The notes under the pieces were generated by a model that was given only the letters and a program-made list of their open reading frames with translations, had not been told where the DNA came from and made no database searches. This document shows positions 26,775 to 36,916 of a DNA stretch of 64,000 nucleotides, piece after piece (position 1 is the first letter of the stretch; every line of letters begins with the position of its first letter). This stretch comes from Pyrinomonadaceae bacterium (GTDB taxonomy: Bacteria; Acidobacteriota; Blastocatellia; Pyrinomonadales; Pyrinomonadaceae), in NCBI GenBank assembly GCA_021463165.1, contig JAJTWY010000007.1, forward strand, positions 1 through 64,000, given 5' to 3'. A program made the translations under genes and the position numbers.

Positions 26775-27130
26775 CATTCTGTAAGACGGCCAAATTCGGA
26801 TCTCATCACCCGTAAACCCCTTATCGACAGCGTGTTACGGCCACGAAAACGTAGAAGATCGAGTGTCCCAGTGTCCCACCCCTGTCCCACTCATCGGGTG
26901 GGACAGCTAACCGACTGTGTTATCAACAGTTTACGGCGATGCAACGACCAAATATCGAGGAAATTTAAAAAACTTTTGTAAGACAATGTCACATGAATCA
27001 CGGCCTCTGAAAGTTCAAAAAACCAGAGGCGTGCAAACCAGAGGTCGTCAAATTGTCAAAGAGCAGAATGCAACATTGTATCATGTATCGTACAGTTTGC
27101 GGCATGAAAAAAACCTGGATGGCAGAGAAT
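26775..27130. other. Intergenic region with TGTCCCA repeats, no gene seen
   Basis: The convergent space between pilT and the M16 pair. TGTCCCA occurs at 26864-26870, 26872-26878 and 26883-26889. The last copy lies in a perfect 9-bp hairpin, CTGTCCCAC (26882-26890) with GTGGGACAG (26898-26906). Further on, GCCTCTG (27003-27009) and CAGAGGC (27024-27030) form another dyad, and AACCAGAGG is directly repeated. No protein gene or known RNA is recognised. Confidence 0.45.
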
Positions 27131-27161
27131 AGAAAAGCCTGCGCCGGAATGGCTGCAGGCT
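27131..27161 (-). terminator. Rho-independent terminator after the M16 gene pair
   Basis: On the minus strand AGCCTGC and GCAGGCT (27055-based arms at 27161-27155 and 27142-27136) form a 7-bp stem with a 12-nt loop, followed by TTTTCT. It is 26 bp beyond the stop of the protease gene. Confidence 0.75.
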
Positions 27162-27186
27162 ATCTTCTAAGTTGTTCCAAAACTTA

Positions 27187-28602
27187 TTACGGAACCTCGT
27201 ATGGTTTAAGCTGGCTGTCGATCTTGGCCTTATCCCCAACGACGACGAGCGTCATCTTATCCTCGATAAGATATTTCTTTGCCATCGCGGTGATGTCGGC
27301 GGGCGTCACGGCCGAGAGCTTCTGGACATAGCTGGAAATATAGTCCTGCGGCAGTTCGTAATAGTTGACGTTCTCAAGTTGGCCGATAACGCCGGCTCGG
27401 GTCGAGTTGCTCAAGACGTAGATGCCCACGAGGTAGTTTTTTATACCCTGAAGCTCGGCTGCGCTGGGCGGTTCGTTCTTGAGCCGGTTGATCTCGAAGA
27501 GTATCTCCTTGATCGAAGCACCTGTATGTTCGGTCGTTACGTCCGCGTTTTCAACCCAATAGCCCGTACCATATCTGTGCCAAATAAAGCTGTTTGGCGA
27601 ATACGTATAGCCCTTATTTTCGCGGATATTCGAGGTTATGCGCGAACTGAAGGAACTTCCGAGGAGCGAATCGAGGACGCTGAACTTGATAAAATCAGGA
27701 TCGGACATCGACATCGAAGGAACTCCCAGATAGATCGTCGACTGTGGTGCGGCCGGCCGATCGATCACGTCAAGAGTTCGTCTCGCCGTGATCTTTGGAA
27801 CGCTGCGGATCGGGTCCGGCCCCTTTTTCCATTTTCCGAACTCTTTTTCGATCGCGGCCTTTAGCTTTGCGGTGTCAAATTGTCCACACACGTAAAGATG
27901 GGTTCTGGCGGCGCCGAACTGGTTGAAGTAGAATGTGCGGATGTCCTGCAAAGTATAGGCTTTCAGCCCGGTTTCGGTTGGGAATATCGAGCTGTAAGCA
28001 TGACCCGAAAAAACGATGCTGCGGAATCTTTCCCACGCCATCGAGCCCGGCTGCGCTCGGCTGATAGCCAGCTCACGGAGTTTGTTCGCCCTCACCTTCT
28101 CGACGTCCTCGGCCGCAAAACGCGGATTTGTGACCACATCTGCCAGCAGGCTTAGGAAACGAGTATCAAACTCAGACAGGACCTCGCCGCCGACCACGGT
28201 CTTATCAGTTCCTGCCGATGTAAAAATGCTACCGCCCATGTCGGCCGTTTCGAGTGCGATCTGTTCGGCACTGCGGGAATTCGTACCTTCTTTGAGAAGC
28301 GTCGAGACCATATCCGAGATCCAGCGCTGATCATTCCTCTCATTCAAGGAACCGGCCCGAACCACCGCCTGCATCGCGACCTTGGGGATCGAGCCGTACT
28401 GCACAAGCGTTACCCGCAGCCCGTTGCCAAGCGTGTAAGTTTCCTGTTTGGGAAAAACGAAGGCCTTCGGCTGGCCGCCGGCAGGCGGCGTTTCCTTTTG
28501 AGCAAATATCGGGAATGTTAAGAGCAATATCAGCATCGCCGCGACGCATAGGGCGATGGTTGGTGCCAGTTTGTTCCGTGTTTTCAATACTGGTTCTTGC
28601 AT
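27187..28602 (-). CDS. M16-family peptidase, non-catalytic partner subunit
   Basis: A 471-residue exported protein with a membrane-spanning signal segment (TIALCVAAMLILLLTFPIFAQ). The two-lobed M16 fold is recognisable from LGNGLRVTLVQYGSIPKVAMQAVVRAGS and the later NIRENKGYTYSPNS motif. The zinc motif HxxEH is absent; the aligned place reads ISDMVSTLLKEGT. It is therefore the inactive half of a two-subunit M16B protease. The active half is encoded immediately upstream with a TAATG overlap, so both are made together. Periplasmic peptide degradation or processing is inferred. Confidence 0.9.
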   Translation of the reverse strand: MQEPVLKTRNKLAPTIALCVAAMLILLLTFPIFAQKETPPAGGQPKAFVFPKQETYTLGNGLRVTLVQYGSIPKVAMQAVVRAGSLNERNDQRWISDMVSTLLKEGTNSRSAEQIALETADMGGSIFTSAGTDKTVVGGEVLSEFDTRFLSLLADVVTNPRFAAEDVEKVRANKLRELAISRAQPGSMAWERFRSIVFSGHAYSSIFPTETGLKAYTLQDIRTFYFNQFGAARTHLYVCGQFDTAKLKAAIEKEFGKWKKGPDPIRSVPKITARRTLDVIDRPAAPQSTIYLGVPSMSMSDPDFIKFSVLDSLLGSSFSSRITSNIRENKGYTYSPNSFIWHRYGTGYWVENADVTTEHTGASIKEILFEINRLKNEPPSAAELQGIKNYLVGIYVLSNSTRAGVIGQLENVNYYELPQDYISSYVQKLSAVTPADITAMAKKYLIEDKMTLVVVGDKAKIDSQLKPYEVP

Positions 28603-30008
28603 TAGTTTGTACCTCCGGCCGCGGCTGCAGGCTTATCGAGATTCAGAATAACGACTGTTCTGTTTGTCTTGCGAAGGTATTCCTTTGCAGTTTGTTGAAT
28701 AAGCGCCGGTGTCACCTTGCGGAAGTTGCCTTCGATCAGGTTGATGTTGTCGGGTTTGTCATCAAACAGTGCGAAACTGGCGAGCAGATCGGCTCGGCCA
28801 AAGCCGCCAAATTGCGTCATTGTATCGTACAAACCGCTTCTAAGTTTGACGATGGCTCTGTCTATCAATCGCTGATCGACCGGCTTCGAGCGGATGTTCT
28901 CGATCACGCTGTCGGCGGCCGCGAGGATCTGTTCCGGGGTGACCTTCTCGTCGTGGATCAGATCGACGGAAAAGAGCATCGGGCCGTTGTAGTTGAACAT
29001 ATTGCCAAGATATCCGTTGATACCGCCGCTCAAGCCGCTGGTGTAGTTCTTGTTCTTCACCAACTCCTGATATAGCAAACTGTCCTCCCCCTGAAGCAGG
29101 ATCTGGTCGATCAAACCCATCGCATAATACTCTGGCGTTCCGCGCTTCGGCATTTGATATCCAAAGCCGACGGCAGGTTTCTTTGCCAGTTTGTCGGTTC
29201 GGGAGACCGTCTTTTCCTGTTCCTGACGAGGTTCGGAAAGGTCTCCGATCGGTTCCGGTCTTTGCGACGGGATACCTGAGAAATATTTATCGACCCAGCC
29301 TTTGACCTCGGCCTCATTTATGTCGCCGGCGACCACCAGCACCGCGTTCTGAGGCTGATAGTATTTTGCGGCAAAGGCTTTCGCATCATCGAGTGTTGCC
29401 GCCTCGAGATCTTTCAAATCACCGTAAAAATTGTGTGCGTTGTACCAGTTCGTGAACGCGGCCATCGGCAGATCGATCCATGGAAATGAGCCGTATGGCT
29501 GGTTCAGTACATTCACCTTGACTTCGTTCGCAACAACACCCTGCTGGTTCTTGAGATTCTCCTGATTGATGTCGAGGCCGCGCATGCGGTCGGCTTCGGC
29601 CCATAGCAGCGTTTCGGTCTTGTGAGCCGGGACGACCGCGAAATAGTTTGTGAAATCAAACCTCGTGGAGCCGTTCAATACGCCGCCGTTTGATTCGACC
29701 AGCTTGATGAATTCGAGCTTGCCGAGATTCTTCGACCCCTGAAACATCAAATGCTCAAAAAGATGGGCAAAACCTGTCCGGTCACGCGGTTCGATCCGAA
29801 AGCCGATATTGTAATAAACGGCGACCGTCACGAGCGGTGCCGAATGCTCGGGGGAGAGTACTACCTTTAGCCCATTGCCGAGTTTGTAGTAGGTCACTGG
29901 AACCTTGATCCCCGCGGCCTTTGCCTGCGCGTTTGCAGGCAGGCTTGCCGACAGGCAAATCGCGGCGGCAACACCGACCGCAAGAATACTTCGCAAAATA
30001 TTATTCAT
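28602..30008 (-). CDS. M16-family zinc peptidase, catalytic subunit
   Basis: A 468-residue exported protease with a signal peptide (ILAVGVAAAICLSASLPANAQ). The inverted zinc motif HLFEH is near residues 82-86 (GFAHLFEHLMFQGS), with the distal Glu in the NEVKVNVLNQ region, so this is the active partner. It starts with AGAGGAG upstream of the ATG and overlaps the inactive subunit gene by TAATG. The pair resembles the PqqL/YmxG-like M16B heterodimers common in Acidobacteria and Bacteroidetes. The operon is followed by the terminator at 27131. Confidence 0.92.
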   Translation of the reverse strand: MNNILRSILAVGVAAAICLSASLPANAQAKAAGIKVPVTYYKLGNGLKVVLSPEHSAPLVTVAVYYNIGFRIEPRDRTGFAHLFEHLMFQGSKNLGKLEFIKLVESNGGVLNGSTRFDFTNYFAVVPAHKTETLLWAEADRMRGLDINQENLKNQQGVVANEVKVNVLNQPYGSFPWIDLPMAAFTNWYNAHNFYGDLKDLEAATLDDAKAFAAKYYQPQNAVLVVAGDINEAEVKGWVDKYFSGIPSQRPEPIGDLSEPRQEQEKTVSRTDKLAKKPAVGFGYQMPKRGTPEYYAMGLIDQILLQGEDSLLYQELVKNKNYTSGLSGGINGYLGNMFNYNGPMLFSVDLIHDEKVTPEQILAAADSVIENIRSKPVDQRLIDRAIVKLRSGLYDTMTQFGGFGRADLLASFALFDDKPDNINLIEGNFRKVTPALIQQTAKEYLRKTNRTVVILNLDKPAAAAGGTN

Positions 30009-30198
30009 AGCAACTCCTCTGGATTCTCATATCTAATTCGAAATCAATTGGAAAAAGTTTCAACCGAATGACGCCGAGAACATTTTAGACTTGTCCATGT
30101 GAAAGGAGTAGTGGCAGGAAAGAAGGATCCGTGGATGCGCTTAAGTTTTCCGCGGGAACGATGGTAGAGCCTGCCTTTCAGGCGAAATCCCGGTCCGG

Positions 30199-31878
30199 CT
30201 ATTTTGAGACCGAAACACCATTCGCGTTCAGCGTGTTTCCGATCGATCGTTGGAATTCTGAGATCGCTTTATTAAGGTCGGTTCGGGACTGGAGTTCACG
30301 TCCGCGCGCTGCGGCGAGATCGGTCTGACGCTGGAGCACCAGATAGAATGTAGAAGTTCCACCGCGAAACTGTCGCTGTTCGCTGGCATATAATTCTTCG
30401 GCTGCGGCACGCGCATCGACCGCCGAAGCAAGCCTTGATTCAGCAGAACGAAGAGCCTGAAGCGCGTTCCTGACCTCGGCCACCACGACCTGCTCGATCT
30501 GGGCCCTATTATTTGCGATCTGGCCGGCCTCAAGTTGGGCCCGTGCAAGATTGGCTTTGGCTACCTTATTTCCCCATGGCAGTTCGATCGAAACACCGAC
30601 GCGGTACGACGGATAGTCGATCGCGGCCAAATTCCCGAGCGATGAGAAGTAGCCGCCGACAAGATTGGGCGGGACCCGGCTGAGCCCTGTGGACGGATTG
30701 ATCGCAGCGGGCGTCTCGGTGCCTGCCAGCCCCTGCATCGTGTACGATCCGACGAGATCGATCTGTGGCTTGGCCTGATCACGAAAATAATCCTGATCGA
30801 TAGCGTTTATTTCCGCCGAGGTCTGCAATTGGGTGATCTCGGGCCGGTTCTTCAGAGCCTCGGAAACGGCGATCTCAAGTCCGACCTGAGGAACGGCAAG
30901 CCCGACGGGCGTGACCGGCGTTAAGGCCCTTGACCATGCGCGTGCGTTCCGATCCGGCAGAAGGAGCGTTTTCAATACGTTCTCAGCCCTGGTCACGCTC
31001 TCCTGGGCCTGGTAAACGGTCTGTTCGAACGTCGATATCTGCGCGTTGGCCGCGACGAGCTCTATGGGTGCGAGCACCCCTCGATCTACCAGACGCTGGT
31101 TGCTTTCGAGCTGTTCGCGCGCCTGTCTCAGCGTTTCTATCTGCACCTGCTGATTCCTGAGGGCAAAGACGAGGTCCCAGTAGGCCTGCTCGACCGCATT
31201 GACAACGGTGATCGCCTGCCGCTTCAGCTGCGAATCTGTGAGATTGATATTCTTTTTCGCGATCTGTATCGCGCGGCGAGTGCTGTCGATCCGACGATTG
31301 CGCCAAAGCGGTTGATTATACGAAAGTGCAAGCGAAGCCGGAAACTGCGGGTTAAGGAACGAGTTGGTGTTGCTTGTCGTCGTTCTCGACGAATTGAACA
31401 ACGCCGAATAATTGCCGCCGGCGTAGGGCGAGAGCCCGCTGATCCCCGTCGAGCCGAACATTCGGGTCTGAGTAACTGCGCCGTTCACCGCTCCGCCGAT
31501 CAAAGAGGCGGTCGGCGTTGTAAGCCGCTCGTAGTAGCTTTCAGACACCCACAGCGGGTCGTATGCACCGCGAGCTCCCAAAAGGTTGATATCGCTGATC
31601 CTCGCTTCTTTGCGCGACGCCTCAATATCATTATTGTTTCTAAGCGCCATCTCGATCGCCTCGTCGAGCGAGAGAGGCATTTGGTCGTCCGTGGTCACGC
31701 CGATACGTTCGTTCGATGGCATCGGACGCGTTGGGGACGGGAACCTCGGCTGAACCGGTATCGGTTCATCCGGAGTCGGTGTCGGTGTCTGACCGAATTG
31801 CGACGTCGAGAAAGTCAGAGCGAGAGCTGCGCACGCCAAGGTACGGATCGCACGCGATCTTGTTACGAACAGAAACAT
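30199..31878 (-). CDS. TolC-family outer-membrane efflux protein
   Basis: A 559-residue channel subunit with an N-terminal signal (TLACAALALTFSTSQFGQ) and a Pro-rich linker. The two tandem OEP repeats are visible from LSLDEAIEMALRNNNDIEASRKEA and AEQAYWDLVFALRNQQVQIETLRQAREQLE, then again QIEQVVVAEVRNALQALRSAESRLASAVDARAAAEELYASEQRQFRGGTSTFYLVLQRQTDL. These make the trimeric alpha-barrel tunnel across the periplasm. It is last in the operon adaptor, pump, TolC, only 7 bp after the pump gene. Confidence 0.93.
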   Translation of the reverse strand: MFLFVTRSRAIRTLACAALALTFSTSQFGQTPTPTPDEPIPVQPRFPSPTRPMPSNERIGVTTDDQMPLSLDEAIEMALRNNNDIEASRKEARISDINLLGARGAYDPLWVSESYYERLTTPTASLIGGAVNGAVTQTRMFGSTGISGLSPYAGGNYSALFNSSRTTTSNTNSFLNPQFPASLALSYNQPLWRNRRIDSTRRAIQIAKKNINLTDSQLKRQAITVVNAVEQAYWDLVFALRNQQVQIETLRQAREQLESNQRLVDRGVLAPIELVAANAQISTFEQTVYQAQESVTRAENVLKTLLLPDRNARAWSRALTPVTPVGLAVPQVGLEIAVSEALKNRPEITQLQTSAEINAIDQDYFRDQAKPQIDLVGSYTMQGLAGTETPAAINPSTGLSRVPPNLVGGYFSSLGNLAAIDYPSYRVGVSIELPWGNKVAKANLARAQLEAGQIANNRAQIEQVVVAEVRNALQALRSAESRLASAVDARAAAEELYASEQRQFRGGTSTFYLVLQRQTDLAAARGRELQSRTDLNKAISEFQRSIGNTLNANGVSVSK

Positions 31879-31885
31879 CTATAAA

Positions 31886-34800
31886 CTAGCTAACGGCCTC
31901 AGTGCCGTCTGTCGTCTCGGCAGTCGGCTTTGGCCGCCTGAACGACGAGAAAATATTTCCAACTCCACCAGAGATCGAACGCCATATCGTCGTCTGCTGC
32001 GCGTCGTCGAATATAGAATAGAAGACCGGTACCGCCAACAGAGTTAGCAGAAGGCACATCGACTGGCCGCCGACGACCAGTATCCCGATGGAACGGTTCG
32101 TGGCCGCTCCGGCTCCGCTGCCGACGATCAACGGGATCATACCGGCGACAAGGGCGATGGTCGTCATCAGGATCGGCCGCAATCGGTCGCGGTTAGCCTG
32201 GATTATTGCATCATACCGGTTCATTCCTTTTGCACGTAATGTGTTCGTGTGGTCGATCTGCAGAATAGCGTTCTTCTTGACGATACCAAACAACAGCAGG
32301 ATGCCGAGCGCCGAGAACATGTTCAGGGTCTGACCCGCGATCGCAGTCGAAAGAAGTGCGAACGGCACCGACAACGGAAGTGTAATGAGGATCGTCACCG
32401 GGTGAATAAATGATTCGAACTGAGCCGCGAGGATCAGGTACATAAAGACGAACGACAGCAGGAAGGCGTAGAGGAATGCGTCGTAAGCCTTCTGCAGTTC
32501 CTTCGATTGCCCTGTAACGCCGGTCAGATACTCGGCGGGCATGTTCAACTCTTTGGCGAACCGCTGCATCTTGGCTACGGCGTCCGATTCCGACGTATTA
32601 GGCGGAAGCCCCGCGGAAACGGTCACTTGACGCAGACGGTTGAGACGGCTGATCGAGGACGGAGAAACGCCTTCGTCGATCTTTACAACACGTTCGAGAT
32701 CGACCGTGCCCCCGTTCGACGACGCCACGGTGAAATATCGGAAATTGCTGCGGTCCCGCCGGAACTGCTCCTCAGCGCGAACCACGACATCGTATTGCTT
32801 CGAGCCCTCGCTGAATGTCGATGTGATCTGGCCCGCGGAAAGAATGTTCAGGGCCTGAGCAACGTCGCCGGCACGAACGCCGAGATCGGCCGCACGCGTT
32901 CGATCAATGACAACACGGATCTCCGGATTCCCTACCTCGATCGACGTATCGGGGTCGCGATAGATGGGGTCCTGCTTCATCTTCTCGACCATCGCATTGG
33001 CATACTCGGTGAGCTTGTTCATATCCGGACCCGCAATGTAGTAACCCACGCCGGAACCTCCGCGGCCGAGGCCGAGACTGTTCCCGATCGAAGACGATGC
33101 TGAAACCGTGACCTGATAGTCCTTTGACGAATACTTCTTGGCGATATTCCGAGTCTGATTGATGAGATCGGCCTGCGATTTCTGACGCTCAGAAACAGGA
33201 AGCAACGCAACATTGATAAAGCCGTTGTTCGATCCTGATCCTCGACCGAAGCCCGCGAGCACAAGCGTGTTCTTTACGCCCGGAACCTCAGCACGGATAT
33301 CTCTGGCGATCCGGTCAAGGATCGATTGCGTAGCCGACAGCGAAGTGCCCTGCGGACCACGCAGATTCACCTGATAGAGCGATTCGTCCTCATCCGGCAA
33401 GAACGCCATTCCAACAAATTTATAAAGCGGAACGATCGAGGCGACCGTAAGGATGCAAAGCAGAACGACCGCCCATCTAAAACGCATCGAGATGCGGAGC
33501 AGCCAGGCATAACTGTGGTCGATCTTGCTGTAAAACCATCCGTCTTTTGAATCATGCGATGATGCTGCCTCCGACTGCTGTTCAATGACCTCGCCGGTTA
33601 TCTCATCGCGACCTTCTTTTTGTTCCGGTTCCGCCTTCCTCTTGATCCAGCGCGCAGCCAACATCGGCGTGAGGGTAAAAGAAACTACCAGCGAAACAGC
33701 GATGGCGGCCGCCGCCGTAAGGCCGAAGGACGACATGAATCGTCCGACGATCCCGGTCATGAACCCGACGGGTATGAAAACGGCAAGCAGCGACAGCGTC
33801 GTTGCCAAAACCGGCAGGCCTATCTCACGCGTGCCTTCGATGGCGGCCCGAAAGGGATCCATTCCCTTTTCCTCGACGAAACGATAAATATTCTCGAGTA
33901 CGACTATCGCGTCGTCGATAACGATGCCGACCATTAAGGTGAGAGCGAGCATCGTCATCTGGTTCAGCGAATAGCCAAACGCCGCGATAGCCGCGAACGC
34001 TGCGATGATCGAGATCGGGATCGCAAGCGCCGCAATGATCGTTGAGCGGAAGTTCCACAGGAACAGGAAAACGACGATAGCCGCAAACAGGCCGCCGAGG
34101 ATCAAATGCTCTTCGATCGCGGTCAGCGAGTTCTGAATGAACTCGGATTGATCCCGGATCACCGCGACCTTCATATCCGAAGGAAGGTTCGGAATGATCG
34201 TCGCCATACGCGATTTGACATTGTTGATGACAGCTATCGTGTTTACGCCCGCTTGTTTTCTGACACCGACCGACACCGAGGTCACGCCGTCAAGCGAGGC
34301 CGCACTGCTCGGCTCGGCACCGGCCTTCTCGACCGTTCCGATGTCCTTGATCTTGATCGGAAAGCCATTCCGCGTCGTGATCACGATATCGTTGAAGTCC
34401 TCGACGCGAGTCAGCTTGCTCATCGTCCTGACACCCAATGTTCGCTGGCCCTCGATGATGTTGCCGCCCGGAACCTCTTGGTTTTGCGAGCGTATCGCAT
34501 TCGTCACCTCGGTTACCGCAAGGTTGAACGCTCGCAATCGGTCCGGGTTTACGTTCACCAGAATGCGCGGCGTTCGAGCTCCCCACACGAAAACCTCTGC
34601 CACGCCGTCCGCACTCTCGATGCGCTTTTGCACGAGCAATTCGACCTGCTCGGAAAGTTCGACAACGTCGCGCGGTGCGCTGATCGTGTACATCAGGATC
34701 GGCTGGGAATCGGGATCTGCCTTTTGCGCGACCGGCGGATCCGCGGTCTCCGGCAGGTTATTTGTGACCGAGCTAAGCTTCTGCTGAACTTCCTGGAAAG

Positions 34801-35113
34801 CCACATCGGGGTCTTTTTCCAGATTGAATGTGAGAGTTACGTTCGAACTGCCGCGTGACGACGAGGAACGCATTTCTTCGACGCCGGGAACCGTGTTCAG
34901 AGCTCCTTCGATGATGTCGGTGATCTCAGTTTCGATCTCTTCCGGTGCCGCGCCGGGGTTGCCGGTCCTTACTGAGATCGTGGGCAGGTCGATCTTAGGA
35001 AAGCGATCAACCCCGAGGGTGAAGAAGCTAAAACCGCCAACGACCGTCATAAAGAGCACGATGACAGTCGCAAAAACGGGCCGGTGAACACAAATTTCGG
35101 CTAACCACTGCAT
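31886..35113 (-). CDS. RND-family multidrug efflux pump, inner-membrane transporter
   Basis: A 1075-residue HAE1/AcrB-type proton-driven transporter with 12 membrane helices and two large periplasmic loops. The conserved N-terminus (EICVHRPVFATVIVLFMTVVGGFSF), FFPKIDLPTISV-like segment, and the paired proton-relay aspartates in GIVIDDAIVVLENIYR (near residue 400) are present. VFFVFMYLILAAQFES and PLSVPFALL in the second half match the family. The C-terminus has a short hydrophilic tail. It is flanked by its adaptor and TolC genes, making a full tripartite system. Substrates cannot be predicted. Confidence 0.95.
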   Translation of the reverse strand: MQWLAEICVHRPVFATVIVLFMTVVGGFSFFTLGVDRFPKIDLPTISVRTGNPGAAPEEIETEITDIIEGALNTVPGVEEMRSSSSRGSSNVTLTFNLEKDPDVAFQEVQQKLSSVTNNLPETADPPVAQKADPDSQPILMYTISAPRDVVELSEQVELLVQKRIESADGVAEVFVWGARTPRILVNVNPDRLRAFNLAVTEVTNAIRSQNQEVPGGNIIEGQRTLGVRTMSKLTRVEDFNDIVITTRNGFPIKIKDIGTVEKAGAEPSSAASLDGVTSVSVGVRKQAGVNTIAVINNVKSRMATIIPNLPSDMKVAVIRDQSEFIQNSLTAIEEHLILGGLFAAIVVFLFLWNFRSTIIAALAIPISIIAAFAAIAAFGYSLNQMTMLALTLMVGIVIDDAIVVLENIYRFVEEKGMDPFRAAIEGTREIGLPVLATTLSLLAVFIPVGFMTGIVGRFMSSFGLTAAAAIAVSLVVSFTLTPMLAARWIKRKAEPEQKEGRDEITGEVIEQQSEAASSHDSKDGWFYSKIDHSYAWLLRISMRFRWAVVLLCILTVASIVPLYKFVGMAFLPDEDESLYQVNLRGPQGTSLSATQSILDRIARDIRAEVPGVKNTLVLAGFGRGSGSNNGFINVALLPVSERQKSQADLINQTRNIAKKYSSKDYQVTVSASSSIGNSLGLGRGGSGVGYYIAGPDMNKLTEYANAMVEKMKQDPIYRDPDTSIEVGNPEIRVVIDRTRAADLGVRAGDVAQALNILSAGQITSTFSEGSKQYDVVVRAEEQFRRDRSNFRYFTVASSNGGTVDLERVVKIDEGVSPSSISRLNRLRQVTVSAGLPPNTSESDAVAKMQRFAKELNMPAEYLTGVTGQSKELQKAYDAFLYAFLLSFVFMYLILAAQFESFIHPVTILITLPLSVPFALLSTAIAGQTLNMFSALGILLLFGIVKKNAILQIDHTNTLRAKGMNRYDAIIQANRDRLRPILMTTIALVAGMIPLIVGSGAGAATNRSIGILVVGGQSMCLLLTLLAVPVFYSIFDDAQQTTIWRSISGGVGNIFSSFRRPKPTAETTDGTEAVS

Positions 35114-35133
35114 ATTTCCTCAAGCCTCGTGTA

Positions 35134-36429
35134 TCATACGACGACCCGAGCGCCTTCGAACAACTGGTCAAGGTTGCTTGTCGCAACATTTTGATCCGCC
35201 TCGAGGCCATTCAGGATCTGTACCCAATCTCCTTCTTCACGCCCGAGCTGCAAAACCTTGAGCTTCGCCACGCCGTCAACAATTACGAACGCGCGATGCG
35301 ACTGCGTCGGCTGATGATTGTAAACCGCTGACTTCGGAACAAATATCCCTTTTCCGCCGCCTTCGCGGGTGATCTGAACCGTCGCAAACATCCCGGGCCG
35401 CAAAGAATTGTCGCCATTCTCTATCGACGCCTCGACGATCGCCGAACGCGAATTTGGATCGACCGCCGGGCTCACGGCTGTTACCGTCCCGGAGAAACGC
35501 CTATCTTTATAGGCATCGATCTGAGCCGAGACCCCTCGGCCGACGATCACGTATGGCAGATCGGCTTCGGCGATCCGGATCTCGATCTTGATGGGATTTG
35601 TGCGGAGAATGGTTGCAACGACCGAGGCTGACGAAACGTATTCGCCAACCGCAACGGGCCTGCTGCTGACGAAACCCGAGAACGGGGCTTTTATCACCGT
35701 ATCAGCGATCGCCTGGGTTGCTTCGGCGACCTGCATCTCGGCCGATTCAACATCGGCACGCGCCGCCGCGATCGCCTGGTTATTTTGCCGAGCCGCATTG
35801 ATCGCTACGTCGAGCTGCTGTTTCGCTGCGTTCGCACGTGAGCGCGCGGTATCGCGCTGCGTCCTGTAGGTCTCATAAGTGACCATCGCGACATCACCCG
35901 ATTCGGTAAGTTCACGGTAGCGCTTTTCGTTCGCCTCAGCCTGTTTAAGTTCGGCGAGCATCTGTTCGTAATTGGCGCTGGCCGCTCGTACTTCCGGAAT
36001 AGTTGAGGCGTTAAAACTGCCGTTCGGGCCAAGCCCCAAGCGAGCTTCGGCCTGTGAAACCGAGACCTTTGCCCTCTTAACAGCAGCTTGGGCACTCGAT
36101 AGACGCAGACGAGCGTCCCGATCGTCAACGCGGGCGATGACCGCTCCGGCATTGACGAACTGTCCAACATTGATCGACAGATTCGATATTTTTCCGGCCG
36201 CTTTTGGAGCGACATCCGAGCTCTCATCGGCCGAGACGCTGCCCGTCGCCTGTATCACTGCAGCCACATCGCGCGCCTCCGTCTTGCCGACAGTTATCGC
36301 GATCGCAGCGTTCTGAGGACTTTCAGAATTTGAATTCCCCGGCCGTGCGTCTCCGGCTGAGGACGACCTGCAGGACCAGCTTCCCAACAGCATCAAGCAG
36401 ACCCAAACATAGATGCAAACTTCCCTCAT
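35134..36429 (-). CDS. RND efflux periplasmic adaptor (membrane fusion protein)
   Basis: A 431-residue HlyD/AcrA-like adaptor. The N-terminus (VCIYVWVCLMLLGSWSC) looks like a lipoprotein signal, but the residues before Cys are not a canonical lipobox. A barrel-sandwich half (GKISNLSINVGQFVNAGAVIARVDDRDARLRL), a long alpha-hairpin (about 110-215, Ala/Gln/Arg-rich coiled coil), the returning lipoyl half (VIKAPFSGFVSSRPVAVGEYV) and the beta-barrel and membrane-proximal domains follow in order. It links pump and TolC. First gene of the operon; the promoter should lie at 36430-36595, shared with the divergent rhodanese gene. Confidence 0.93.
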   Translation of the reverse strand: MREVCIYVWVCLMLLGSWSCRSSSAGDARPGNSNSESPQNAAIAITVGKTEARDVAAVIQATGSVSADESSDVAPKAAGKISNLSINVGQFVNAGAVIARVDDRDARLRLSSAQAAVKRAKVSVSQAEARLGLGPNGSFNASTIPEVRAASANYEQMLAELKQAEANEKRYRELTESGDVAMVTYETYRTQRDTARSRANAAKQQLDVAINAARQNNQAIAAARADVESAEMQVAEATQAIADTVIKAPFSGFVSSRPVAVGEYVSSASVVATILRTNPIKIEIRIAEADLPYVIVGRGVSAQIDAYKDRRFSGTVTAVSPAVDPNSRSAIVEASIENGDNSLRPGMFATVQITREGGGKGIFVPKSAVYNHQPTQSHRAFVIVDGVAKLKVLQLGREEGDWVQILNGLEADQNVATSNLDQLFEGARVVV

Positions 36430-36595
36430 AGATCGGTGTTAAATACGTATTCTACAATAGTCGCCGCAGGCCCCCGGCGTTTGCTTTGTAAATTTTTGTC
36501 AATGGCGAGTGTTTTCGGGTGTTTCATCACTTCGCCATGACAGCTTATTTTTCCCGCCTCAGCAGTGGTAAAATAAGGTCTTTCAAAACCGATAT

Positions 36596-36916
36596 ATGAA
36601 TGAGATCACCGTTACAGAATTAAAGGCCCGGCTCGACGCGGGCGACGATATTCAACTGATCGACGTGCGGCAGCCCGACGAATTCGCCATTGGGAACATC
36701 GCCGGCGCCGATCTGATACCCCTGGGCGAGGTCCCGTCGCGTAAGGGCGAGATCGATGAGGCCCGCGAGACCGTCGTTTACTGTAAAATGGGGGGCCGTA
36801 GTGCACGGGCCATCCAGTTTCTCGAGCAATCGGGTTTCAAAGGCAAGCTCTTGAATCTGGTGGGCGGTATAACTGCTTGGTCGAACGAGATCGACCCAAG
36901 TATACCCAAATACTAG
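36596..36916 (+). CDS. Single-domain rhodanese
   Basis: A 106-residue rhodanese-like protein that carries sulfane sulfur on its active-site Cys63 in VYCKMGGRS. The family start LIDVRQPDEFAIGNIAGADLIPL and end LLNLVGGITAWSNEIDPSIP are intact. The sequence is closest in style to the C-terminal domains of MoeB/ThiF-rhodanese fusions and small cytosolic sulfurtransferases. It is divergent from the efflux operon and converges with the hydrolase gene, overlapping it by 4 bp at the stop codons. Confidence 0.92.
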   Translation: MNEITVTELKARLDAGDDIQLIDVRQPDEFAIGNIAGADLIPLGEVPSRKGEIDEARETVVYCKMGGRSARAIQFLEQSGFKGKLLNLVGGITAWSNEIDPSIPKY

